Source: a bacterium
GTDB taxonomy: Bacteria > Babelota > Babeliae > Babelales > Babelaceae
Direction of reading: 5' to 3'
Assembly (NCBI GenBank): GCA_023428375.1
Contig: JAEYYR010000002.1
Coordinates: 62,001 to 126,000 of the forward strand
Length of the DNA: 64,000 bases
Both the position numbers and the translations under genes were made by a program. Below are positions 57,282 through 64,000 of this stretch, piece by piece. The notes beneath the pieces were generated by a model. It was not told the DNA's origin, made no database searches, and saw nothing but the letters and a program-made list of their open reading frames with translations. The stretch's first letter is position 1. Every line of letters starts with the position of its first letter.

Positions 57282-57764
57282 ATGATGAAGTTGTTAATTG
57301 TTGCGATTATCTTAACAAGTACTTTTTCCGTTGCAACAGATGTTCAATCGGAAAAATCAGAGTCGGTTTGCAATAAAATGATGTATAAAATAAACGGATT
57401 TTCAACAACCATGCCACATCATATTCAGCGATTTTTAGAATCACCGCATAAGTATCAAGTTGCTTTGGGTACTAAGAGTAAAAACATACGTAAATTTTTA
57501 AAAGTCTATGATGGAACAGATAAAAAAGCTATTAAAAGAATCAACTCTAAGAATGATATAACCGATATACCAACTTTCGCTTCATTTTTGAATGAAGATT
57601 ATATCTCGACATGGTCAACCTATGCTAACGCTGCATGCGAAGAATTTCACTCTTTGCATGTATTGGTCGGATTTAAATCAAGCGATGCAAGTAATGAATA
57701 TTATCAACAGAAATTAGAGCGAAAAACGCAGAATCTATCTGTTGATAAACAAAAGCAAAATTAA
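57282..57764 (+). CDS. Small exported protein (160 aa)
   Basis: Start at 57282 with AGGAG (57272-57276) five bases upstream; ATG 57285 is the alternative. Signal peptide (MKLLIVAIILTSTFSVATD). The mature part has a Cys near each third, a basic middle (SKNIRKFLKVYDGTDKKAIK) and ends in Lys/Gln-rich helix. Not recognised. It ends at a hairpin shared with the aquaporin gene. Confidence 0.65.
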   Translation: MMKLLIVAIILTSTFSVATDVQSEKSESVCNKMMYKINGFSTTMPHHIQRFLESPHKYQVALGTKSKNIRKFLKVYDGTDKKAIKRINSKNDITDIPTFASFLNEDYISTWSTYANAACEEFHSLHVLVGFKSSDASNEYYQQKLERKTQNLSVDKQKQN

Positions 57765-57780
57765 CATTTAATTTATTAGA

Positions 57781-57811
57781 AAAGGCCCAGGAAACTGGGC
57801 CTTTTTTTTAA
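57781..57811. terminator. Bidirectional terminator
   Basis: AAAGGCCCAG (57781-57790) and CTGGGCCTTT (57795-57804) pair perfectly around GAAA, with T-tracts on both sides. Confidence 0.9.
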
Positions 57812-58431
57812 ACGTGTTGAATATCAAAATAATCGTAGGCATATGCTGCAAGTGCTGCGCCTAAAAGTGCACCAATAACATACATGCCAAGTTGCTCCCA
57901 AATAATTTGAGTGCCTTGGAATGCCGCAAAAATATGTGAACCAAGAGCGATTGCTGGATTAAATAATCCACCAGAAATTGGACCCCCGAAAGCTGCTAAT
58001 GCAGGAACGGTAAAACCAATTGCAAAGCCAAATATGCTTGCACCGCGATAACGTTCTGTAGTTGCTACGGTAAGCACCACAAGACAGAATACAAACGCAA
58101 GTAAAATCTCAACTAAACCTGCCTGCATCAAATTCACGCCAGCACCAGGTGCAGGAACTACGAAAGAACCTTTGATGTAGAATGCAAATGCATATGCAAG
58201 AAATCCACCAATAATTTGTGCAATCATGTAACGTATTGCAGTGTTAAATGATATGCGATTGCGTAACGCAACTGCTAATGTGACTGCGGGATTATAATGT
58301 CCGCCAGAAACAAAACCACCAATATAGAGCCATGCCATAAGCATTGAAGCTATAGCAAATGGGCTTTTGGTAAGTGCAATCGTAGCAACAAAAAAGAATG
58401 TACCTACACATTCCATAACTAGTTTTTTCAT
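57808..58431 (-). CDS. Aquaporin/glycerol facilitator (MIP family)
   Basis: A 207-residue channel with six membrane helices and both NPA boxes: GGHYNPAVTLAVAL and GGLFNPAIALG. The start at 58431 has GGAG upstream and gives the normal AqpZ-like length; the frame open to 58554 would overlap the divergent gene's leader. Water selectivity versus glycerol cannot be fixed without the aromatic/arginine filter residues being aligned; the second NPA is followed by Ala where water-specific members have Arg. Confidence 0.93.
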   Translation of the reverse strand: MKKLVMECVGTFFFVATIALTKSPFAIASMLMAWLYIGGFVSGGHYNPAVTLAVALRNRISFNTAIRYMIAQIIGGFLAYAFAFYIKGSFVVPAPGAGVNLMQAGLVEILLAFVFCLVVLTVATTERYRGASIFGFAIGFTVPALAAFGGPISGGLFNPAIALGSHIFAAFQGTQIIWEQLGMYVIGALLGAALAAYAYDYFDIQHV

Positions 58432-58540
58432 AAAAACTCTCCTTCGATGGAATGTAGTGTATGCAGGTGAAAAAAAATAACGCAAGGTTTTGTAAAAAAT
58501 CATGTAGAATGCGATAAAGATTAAAAAATAAAGGAAAATA

Positions 58541-59308
58541 ATGGTGGTCTGCATTTACCTACTTTTTCTAGCAACGAATATCTCCACAACAGAAGAATCG
58601 CGAGCTATTCAATTATTTGAAAATATAAGCACGAGTAGTGCTGTTTGCACTATAAATAAATTAATTTATAGGTGTGAAGAAATGCTTGATACTTCATCGT
58701 ATAAATCAGTCCCGAATCCTATTTTTCACGATCTTGCAAGAGAAGCTATGGTAAAAATGAAATTACCAAGGGAACGTCATGTGCCAGTTTATGCGATGTG
58801 CATAGAAAATGGTGGAAATTCAGTATATGCTCAAGCCCCGGGTCGATTTATTTTTGTAAATGAAAAACTGATGAATAACAAATCTCATGGCGTATGTCGA
58901 TTTATTTTATTTCATGAAGTTGCCCATATTAAATATCATAGCGGATTAACGGATCCTCTTTTAGGAGCGGCCATTTGTGTTGGTGTCGTATCAACACTAG
59001 CAAATTCTATGATCAACGATGATTCAGGATTAGGACAAACTTGGTTTTATCAGATAGGAATCGCAATACCATTGTTATTCGCACTAATAAAAATATTTTC
59101 ATTCGCTGCAGAAGGACATGCTGATAGAAAAGCCATCCAATATATACAATGTACAAACTGTGTTAACGAATATATTAAATATGCACCTACAACTTTTAAT
59201 TGGAAGGGTGATTTGACTAAGAATGAATGTATAAAATGGAACAAGAAATATAACCCAAATGGTAAAATGTGCGAATATCATAAAATTAGGTCTCACATTC
59301 CATGGTAG
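58541..59308 (+). CDS. Exported M48-like zinc metallopeptidase (255 aa)
   Basis: Short hydrophobic leader (VVCIYLLFLATNIS). The zinc motif HEVAH is at residues 125-129, preceded by RFILF. A third ligand region reads EGHADRKA (Glu191, Asp195), the E-x-x-x-A-D pattern of M48 (HtpX/Ste24) peptidases. Between them lie two hydrophobic segments (LGAAICVGVVSTLAN, YQIGIAIPLLFALIK). Unlike HtpX it has cysteines (CTNCVN) after the third motif. A tandem paralogue follows. SD AAAGGAAA; the start lies next to the aquaporin leader. Confidence 0.78.
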   Translation: MVVCIYLLFLATNISTTEESRAIQLFENISTSSAVCTINKLIYRCEEMLDTSSYKSVPNPIFHDLAREAMVKMKLPRERHVPVYAMCIENGGNSVYAQAPGRFIFVNEKLMNNKSHGVCRFILFHEVAHIKYHSGLTDPLLGAAICVGVVSTLANSMINDDSGLGQTWFYQIGIAIPLLFALIKIFSFAAEGHADRKAIQYIQCTNCVNEYIKYAPTTFNWKGDLTKNECIKWNKKYNPNGKMCEYHKIRSHIPW

Positions 59309-59390
59309 AATGCAGTGCCTGCATCATAATTACAACAAATCAATATTTCAAAAAAATAGTATATAATTAATGCGATTTAAAGGAGTTATA

Positions 59391-60173
59391 ATGTATTTTT
59401 GTTTATTTATTTGTTTTTTTTTACTTAATGCCAAAGAAGATTCATTATTAATCGCAGTTACTGAAAAAGTATGTGATTCATTTGCTTTTCGTTATTTTGA
59501 TCAACGTATTACTTCATGTATTAGATTAAATAAATACAAAGAATCAGATTTTCAAAAAGTTCAACCTGCAATAGAAAAGTTTGGTAAAGAAATGTTTAAC
59601 CAAGCGGGTTTTTCTAATATAAGTGCTGTACAGTTTTATACTATGAAATCGACAATGAAACAATCTTATGGCATTCCGGTGGCAATAGCTGAACCATTTG
59701 GTGTTTTTTTAAATGAAGATTTGCTTACGAAAATGTCATATGGTCATTCAAGATTTGTTTTGTTTCATGAAGCAATGCACATAAAGTATAATCATCATAG
59801 TCTAGCTTTACTAACGAATTATAGTTCAATAGTAGCCTATTTAATGTTAACACGTAGTCTTGTTAAAAATAAAACATCACTTAAATTTGGTTTCTTTAAT
59901 TGCTTGGGTGCGGCAATTACTGCATCGGTTGTTAATTACAAGATATTTTCTTTTTGCGAAAAAAGGGCAGATATACATGCAGTTAAGAGATTGCAATGTA
60001 CTGATTGTGCCATCGAAGCGGCGATAACCAGCAGTGACTCAGAATATAATCTAAGTGGATATTTGAATCGTAGAGAAATTTTGGAATATAATTCTTTATA
60101 TAACTCACAAAACAAAATTTGTTCGTTTCATTCAATGAACAGAATTAGTAGATATAAAAAATCCAAATTCTAA
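59391..60173 (+). CDS. Exported M48-like zinc metallopeptidase, tandem paralogue (260 aa)
   Basis: Start at 59391 with AAAGGAG upstream; the leader is MYFCLFICFFLLNAKED. HEAMH at residues 126-130 follows RFVLF as in the previous gene, and CEKRADIHA gives Glu190 and Asp194. The CTDC pair after the third motif is also shared, as are a C-terminal EYNS...C-x-FH tail and the Cys-rich N-terminal part. So both keep full zinc sites and arose by duplication. No substrate is evident. A hairpin closes the unit. Confidence 0.78.
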   Translation: MYFCLFICFFLLNAKEDSLLIAVTEKVCDSFAFRYFDQRITSCIRLNKYKESDFQKVQPAIEKFGKEMFNQAGFSNISAVQFYTMKSTMKQSYGIPVAIAEPFGVFLNEDLLTKMSYGHSRFVLFHEAMHIKYNHHSLALLTNYSSIVAYLMLTRSLVKNKTSLKFGFFNCLGAAITASVVNYKIFSFCEKRADIHAVKRLQCTDCAIEAAITSSDSEYNLSGYLNRREILEYNSLYNSQNKICSFHSMNRISRYKKSKF

Positions 60174-60180
60174 CAATAAA

Positions 60181-60220
60181 AAAATGAGTCTGGCTTTCGT
60201 CAGACTCATTTTTTTTATTT
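60181..60220. terminator. Bidirectional terminator between M48 paralogue and ndk
   Basis: AAAATGAGTCTG (60181-60192) pairs with CAGACTCATTTT (60201-60212), followed by Ts. Confidence 0.9.
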
Positions 60221-60623
60221 ACAGATTTGGAAAGAAAAACTTCAATTCTTCTTTTGCAGTTTCAGGAGCATCTGAACCATGAGTTGCGTTTGAACCAATG
60301 CTGGTGCCAAACATGCGACGCAAGGTGCCAGGAGCGGCTTTTGCTGGGTTTGTTGCGCCCATCAAATCGCGCCATTCTTGTATAGCATTTTCTTTTTCAA
60401 GCGCCATTACAATAACTGGACCCGAAATCATATAATTTACTAATTCACCAAAGAATGGACGTTCTTTGTGCACTGCGTAAAAAGTTTCAGCTTCTTGGCG
60501 AGTTAATTGCTTTTTTTGCAAACCAAGAATATTGAAACCATTGAGTTCAATTATATTGATGATTTGACCAGCATGCTTTGAAGTGATTGCATCTGGTTTA
60601 ATAATTGCAAATGTACGTTCCAT
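60219..60623 (-). CDS. ndk: Nucleoside diphosphate kinase
   Basis: Transfers the terminal phosphate from NTPs to NDPs through a phospho-histidine. The 134-residue protein has the family start RTFAIIKPDA, and the active-site NATHGSDAPETA with the catalytic His. Length is typical. SD AGAAAGA. It is followed by a convergent peptidase gene and preceded by rpsA on the same strand. Confidence 0.97.
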   Translation of the reverse strand: MERTFAIIKPDAITSKHAGQIINIIELNGFNILGLQKKQLTRQEAETFYAVHKERPFFGELVNYMISGPVIVMALEKENAIQEWRDLMGATNPAKAAPGTLRRMFGTSIGSNATHGSDAPETAKEELKFFFPNL

Positions 60624-60696
60624 GATAATCTTTCTGTAAAGAATACCCCAGAGATTAATCTGGGGTATTCGGTATTATTTCAAACGTATTACTACG

Positions 60697-62523
60697 TTAT
60701 TCTGCGTCGTTGTAACGAGCAGCGTGTTTTTCTAACTCAAGTTGAAGCATTGATTTGCCTTTTTGAGCTGGAGAAGCTGTTGCTTCACCGCCACCACGTT
60801 TTGAGCGAGGAGCGCTACGATCTGGGCGTTCATTACGTTCGCTGCGTTCTGCGCGTTCTGCTTTTTGTGGACGACGAGTTTCAACTTCGTCTTTGAGGCC
60901 CAAGTTAAGCTTATGTTCTTCTTGATTTACCTTAAGAACACGGAATTCGCCTTTTTGGCCAACTTTGAGTACATCTTCAACTTTGGTGTAGCCGAGATCA
61001 GCTGCACGTACTAAGCCTTCGATGCCGCTTGCAAGTTTAACGAATGCACCAAAATCAGTAATCTTGGTAACTTCGCCTTCTACAAGTGAACCAACTGGAT
61101 AGTTGCCTTCGAGGTTTTCCCAAGGATTTGCGCTAAGGTCTTTAACACTGAGCGAAATCTTTTTCTTAGGTTTGTTAATTTCTGTAATAACAGCTTCGAC
61201 TTCGTCACCTTTTTTGTACAAGTCACCTGGGTGCTTGATATGTTCGGTCCAAGAGAAGTCTGAGATATATACAAGACCATCAACGCCAGGAGCAAGTTGT
61301 ACAAATACACCGAAATCAGTGATGTTGCTTACTTTACCTTTTACGCGTTGACCAACTTGGAACTCATCAAACATTGCATCCCATGGGCTTTTTTCAAGCT
61401 GTTTGATGCTCAAGTACATGCGGCGATTTTCTTTATCAAGAGAAATAACCACAGCTTCGATTTCGTCGCCAACTTTGAATGACTTATTCAAGTCGTTAAG
61501 ATCTTCGTAACGGTCGGTCCATGAAATTTCAGAAGTGCGAATAAGACCTTCAACACCTTTTGCAATTTCTACAAACAAGCCATAATCGGTGATGCTTGTG
61601 ATTGCGCCTTTAACTTTAGTACCTTGTTGTACTTCAGTTGAAAGATGTTCCCAAGGATTGCCTTCAAGCTGTTTAAGACCAAGAGAAATTTTCTCGTTAG
61701 TTTTATCAAATGATAATACTTGTACAGTAATCGTGTCGCCAATTTTAAGCATTTCGCTTGGATGTGCAACGCGGCCCCATGACATGTCAGTGATATGGAG
61801 TAAACCATCAACACCACCGATATCGATGAATGCGCCGTAGTTTGTAATATTTTTAACAATACCTTGAATAACTTGACCAACTTCCAAGGTATCAAGAATT
61901 TTCTTGCGTACTTCAGAACGTTGTTCGTTAAGGTATTTACGACGGGAAATGATAACATTGCCACGTTTTGGGTTAACTTTAATAATGTATGCGGTGATGG
62001 TTTGACCAACATATTGATCAAAGTCTGCAACACGCTGAGTATCAACTTGTGAACCAGGTAAGAATGCAGAGATACCGATATCAACGCTCAAGCCGCCCTT
62101 AACTTTATGGGTAACAACACCTTCAACAGGTTTGCCAGCTTCATACATTTTCATAATAGCATCCCACGCTTTCAACGCTTTTGCTTTCTCATAAGAAAGA
62201 ATTACGTTGCCTTCGTAGTTTTCGAGTTCATCAATGATTACTTCGATAGGGCTATTAGGAGAAAGTCTTTTGATCTCATGCTCAGTGAATTCATAAAGCG
62301 GAATAAGACCATCAGATTTGTAGTTGATGTCGACCAAAACACCATCAGCTGTAGCAGAAATCACTTTACCAGTAATAATGCTGCCGGTTTTGAAGTGGGT
62401 TGATTCCCCTTCATATAACGCTTTTAAATCAGCTTTTTGGTTGTCGCTTAAAATAAAATTCTCATCAAGTAAAATTGATTGAGCTTTTTTATAATCGCGC
62501 GGTCTAACAAGTTCCTTTGACAT
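60697..62523 (-). CDS. rpsA: 30S ribosomal protein S1
   Basis: S1 binds mRNA leaders and delivers them to the ribosome. The 608-residue protein has six S1-type OB units, seen as repeated GKVISATADGVLVDI, GVVTHKVKGGLSVDI, GIVKNITNYGAFIDI, GAITSITDYGLFVEI, GKVSNITDFGVFVQL and GEVTKITDFGAFVKL. A basic Arg/Glu-rich tail (RSERNERPDRSAPRSKR) follows. I choose ATG 62523 with GGAG five bases upstream; the frame open to 62547 is an extension. Its promoter and tandem upstream terminators are annotated separately. Confidence 0.95.
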   Translation of the reverse strand: MSKELVRPRDYKKAQSILLDENFILSDNQKADLKALYEGESTHFKTGSIITGKVISATADGVLVDINYKSDGLIPLYEFTEHEIKRLSPNSPIEVIIDELENYEGNVILSYEKAKALKAWDAIMKMYEAGKPVEGVVTHKVKGGLSVDIGISAFLPGSQVDTQRVADFDQYVGQTITAYIIKVNPKRGNVIISRRKYLNEQRSEVRKKILDTLEVGQVIQGIVKNITNYGAFIDIGGVDGLLHITDMSWGRVAHPSEMLKIGDTITVQVLSFDKTNEKISLGLKQLEGNPWEHLSTEVQQGTKVKGAITSITDYGLFVEIAKGVEGLIRTSEISWTDRYEDLNDLNKSFKVGDEIEAVVISLDKENRRMYLSIKQLEKSPWDAMFDEFQVGQRVKGKVSNITDFGVFVQLAPGVDGLVYISDFSWTEHIKHPGDLYKKGDEVEAVITEINKPKKKISLSVKDLSANPWENLEGNYPVGSLVEGEVTKITDFGAFVKLASGIEGLVRAADLGYTKVEDVLKVGQKGEFRVLKVNQEEHKLNLGLKDEVETRRPQKAERAERSERNERPDRSAPRSKRGGGEATASPAQKGKSMLQLELEKHAARYNDAE

Positions 62524-62583
62524 AGAACTCCAGAATATACACGACAATATGTCGCGGTTTAAGGGTTAAAATAGGTAATTTTG

Positions 62584-62611
62584 ATTATAGCGAGATTTTA
62601 AAAATTGACAA
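62584..62611 (-). promoter_or_regulatory. Sigma70-like promoter of rpsA
   Basis: On the minus strand TTGTCA (62611-62606), 16-base spacer, TATAAT (62589-62584), about 60 bases before the rpsA start. The -35 lies in the last bases of the 48-bp tandem repeat. Confidence 0.75.
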
Positions 62612-62699
62612 TAAGAAATAGGGCCAGTGTGTAAACCGGCCCCTTAAGTTTATTGACAATAAGAAATAGGGCCAGTGTGTAAACCGGCCCCTTAAGTTT
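62604..62699 (-). repeat. 48-bp tandem duplication carrying two terminator hairpins
   Basis: 62604-62651 and 62652-62699 are identical 48-base units in direct tandem. On the minus strand each forms GGGCCGG...CTGGCCC (7-bp stem with one G-T pair, about 8-base loop) followed by a T-rich TATTTCTT. They lie between a leftward exported gene and rpsA and should stop read-through. Confidence 0.9.
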
Positions 62700-62721
62700 A
62701 GAGAATATGATCTTGGAAGCG

Positions 62722-63249
62722 TTATCTATATCTTCCAATACCAAGTGTCGTAAAGTTCTTTAGTTTTCTAATGGTTTCAATTGCTTCAAGATAACGTTTT
62801 TGCGCTTTTTCTTGATCGTTTGCAATTTTTTCAAATATTCGACGCATAGTACCAAAAGAATTATTGGTGTTATAGCGGATAAAAAGAACCCATGCAATTT
62901 GATTGCGTTTAATATTTTCTGTTCCATTTAAATATTGTTTAATATTTGCTAATGCGTATTCAAACGGATGGGATTCAAATGGATAATTTTGGAAAAGAAT
63001 ACAATTTTTCTGAATATGAATAAAAACTTGTATCAATTCTTGGAAATTACTGTCATTGCGATACTTTGTATACAAGGTATCAGCTATGTCATCTAACGAT
63101 AGGTTGCTTTTAGTGCAGCAAGTATTGATATCTTCAAGCATCACATCGATGTTGCTTTTTGATTGTTTAATTATATCTTGATGCGCAATTGCAGGAATAG
63201 ATGATACAAGTGCCATCAAGCTTAAAAGATTAAGTACTATTGATTTCAT
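62722..63249 (-). CDS. Exported helical protein (175 aa)
   Basis: Signal peptide (MKSIVLNLLSLMALVSSIPAIA). The mature part is helical with two cysteines near its start (INTCCTKSN) and a basic C-terminus (ANDQEKAQKRYLEAIETIRK). No known family. It ends at the duplicated terminator and begins after the terminator of the next upstream gene. Confidence 0.7.
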   Translation of the reverse strand: MKSIVLNLLSLMALVSSIPAIAHQDIIKQSKSNIDVMLEDINTCCTKSNLSLDDIADTLYTKYRNDSNFQELIQVFIHIQKNCILFQNYPFESHPFEYALANIKQYLNGTENIKRNQIAWVLFIRYNTNNSFGTMRRIFEKIANDQEKAQKRYLEAIETIRKLKNFTTLGIGRYR

Positions 63250-63271
63250 AAATATCCCTGTTTTTTTAGTG

Positions 63272-63301
63272 AAAAAGCCAGCAATTGCTCACCGGCTTTT
63301 T
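63272..63301 (-). terminator. Intrinsic terminator
   Basis: On the minus strand AAAAAGCC (63301-63294) pairs with GGCTTTTT (63279-63272), loop of about 14 bases that can fold further (GAGCAATTGCT); downstream of the 63312 gene. Confidence 0.7.
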
Positions 63302-63311
63302 CTTTAATTAT

Positions 63312-63710
63312 TTAGCGTAAAAAAGGTACGTAGTTTAATAGTGATAGTACGCCTACCCACTCATCTTTCTTTACTACCTGAGATGCGCTTTGCGTCATAG
63401 TTTGTGTAGTTTGTTTACGATAGTTATTCTTTAACCATTTCCATACTGATGGACCGAATTGGTAAGTTAAAAGCACGGCTGCAACTGACCAACCAGTAAA
63501 CGCAGAAGGATTTTGTTTATACGATTCACTTAATGCGTTAAATGATGTTTTTGCGCCGGTTTCGAGTAATGGGTAAATACCATAACATGCGATGTTTTTT
63601 CCAATCTGATAACCAAGCTGAATGCTTGTTGCTTCGTTTATAGGTAAGCTATCAGCTTTAATAGCCGAGAAGCCTGCGAGTAAACTGAGTAATAATAAGT
63701 TCTTATTCAT
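63312..63710 (-). CDS. Small exported membrane protein (132 aa)
   Basis: Signal peptide (MNKNLLLLSLLAGFSAIKA), SD GGAGG. The mature part has a mild hydrophobic stretch (YQIGKNIACYGIYPLLE), a stronger one (FTGWSVAAVLLTYQFG) and a basic segment (KWLKNNYRKQ). This is again the signal-plus-membrane-segment layout of the small proteins at 10.6-15 kb and 21.3 kb. Function unknown. Confidence 0.7.
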   Translation of the reverse strand: MNKNLLLLSLLAGFSAIKADSLPINEATSIQLGYQIGKNIACYGIYPLLETGAKTSFNALSESYKQNPSAFTGWSVAAVLLTYQFGPSVWKWLKNNYRKQTTQTMTQSASQVVKKDEWVGVLSLLNYVPFLR

Positions 63711-63892
63711 AATAACCTCCAGAAATAAGAATTATTTATACTTTTAAAGTACCATTTATGTGCCATTTGTCAATTTTAAAGTAATTTACATTTACATACT
63801 TCTCTCTCTGAAAATTGACTAAATAATGCATTTTGGCATAATGAATACGTTGGCTTTTCCTGGTATTTTCTAGTCATTTCTGCTCTGAGAAT

Positions 63893-63911
63893 GCCGGGCA
63901 CTGCTTCCGGC
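63893..63911 (+). other. Small GC hairpin in the leader of the helicase gene
   Basis: GCCGG (63893-63897) pairs with CCGGC (63907-63911), 37 bases before the start codon of the next gene. The rest of the 237-base gap 63711-63947 shows nothing clear. Confidence 0.35.
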
Positions 63912-63947
63912 TGTCATTATTTAAAAAAAATTAATAAGGATAATTTA

Positions 63948-64000
63948 ATGATTACATTTAAAGATTTACCTATAGCACCTGCTTTGAGCGCTTCGCTTGA
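63948..64000 (+). CDS. Probable DEAD-box RNA helicase (5' end only)
   Basis: AAGGA (63936-63940) precedes an ATG; the 17 codons in the window read MITFKDLPIAPALSASL. F-x-D-L-x-x-x-x-x-L is the Q-motif start of DEAD-box RNA helicases, which unwind RNA with ATP. The gene runs off the window, so the assignment rests on this short stretch only. Confidence 0.5.
   Translation, partial: MITFKDLPIAPALSASL

Noticed and set aside
62604..62699. CRISPR array
   Set aside because: Only two abutting identical 48-base units, no spacers, no cas genes.

Overview
The window is about 36% GC, densely coded bacterial DNA from a diderm: it has BamA, YidC, two lipobox proteins, MurA and MurC. It reads like the genome of a host-associated bacterium. 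Roughly half of the genes that are not housekeeping begin with a clear signal peptide followed by a short protein I cannot place. Enzymes that are normally cytoplasmic (a nitroreductase, a GNAT acetyltransferase, a kinase-like protein, an AAA+ ATPase) also carry hydrophobic N-termini. Together with the 16S sequence this suggests a member of Dependentiae (TM6, Babeliales), which live in amoebae. That placement is inference; a 16S search (25574-27111) would settle it.

Layout. 1-4.8 kb: BamA (its 3' end lies beyond the window), CysS, thioredoxin, Bax-inhibitor-like membrane protein. 4.9-8 kb: a four-Cache-repeat exported protein and small exported proteins. 8-9.7 kb: AlkC-like HEAT protein, YbaK/ProX-type deacylase, cold-shock protein. 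10-15 kb: tRNA-Ser(UGA), tRNA-Arg(ACG), tRNA-Ser(GCU) and several small exported membrane proteins, a ribbon-helix-helix protein and an exported lipase-like hydrolase. 15-21.7 kb: DUF167, a lone GspF/PilC protein, a hydrolase, a lipoprotein pair, two tRNA-Leu around a HIT protein, a TfoX-N protein. 21.8-25.3 kb: OPT transporter, RF2, guanylate kinase. 25.3-30.8 kb: a complete rRNA operon (16S, tRNA-Ile, tRNA-Ala, 23S, 5S) with tandem promoters, boxA-like sites, processing stems and a terminator. 30.9-32.8 kb: two tandem exported paralogues and an exported nitroreductase. 32.8-37.5 kb: a leftward operon with an AAA+ ATPase and exported proteins, one broken by a shift in an A8 run. 37.6-43 kb: a duplicated CPBP protease and MurA. 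43-49.3 kb: L13, NhaC antiporter, exported proteins. 48-51.5 kb: yidC-recR-pepP operon. 51.6-54.9 kb: MerR, MurC, an exported kinase-like protein and a decayed copy of the murC 3' end. 55-64 kb: ankyrin-like and C1q-like exported proteins, aquaporin, two tandem M48-like peptidases, Ndk, ribosomal protein S1, and the first codons of a DEAD-box helicase.

The housekeeping genes are mostly single transcription units bounded by strong hairpin terminators, often shared by convergent genes. Sigma70-like promoters are easy to see and mostly have 16-bp spacers. The most notable items are the duplicated CPBP protease with a dead second half, the A8 frameshift in the AAA+ locus, the fossil of murC, the MurA Cys-to-Asp change, the terminator buried in a signal-peptide coding region, the exported kinase-like protein and the tandem-duplicated terminator upstream of rpsA. 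I saw no insertion sequence, prophage, CRISPR array or origin.
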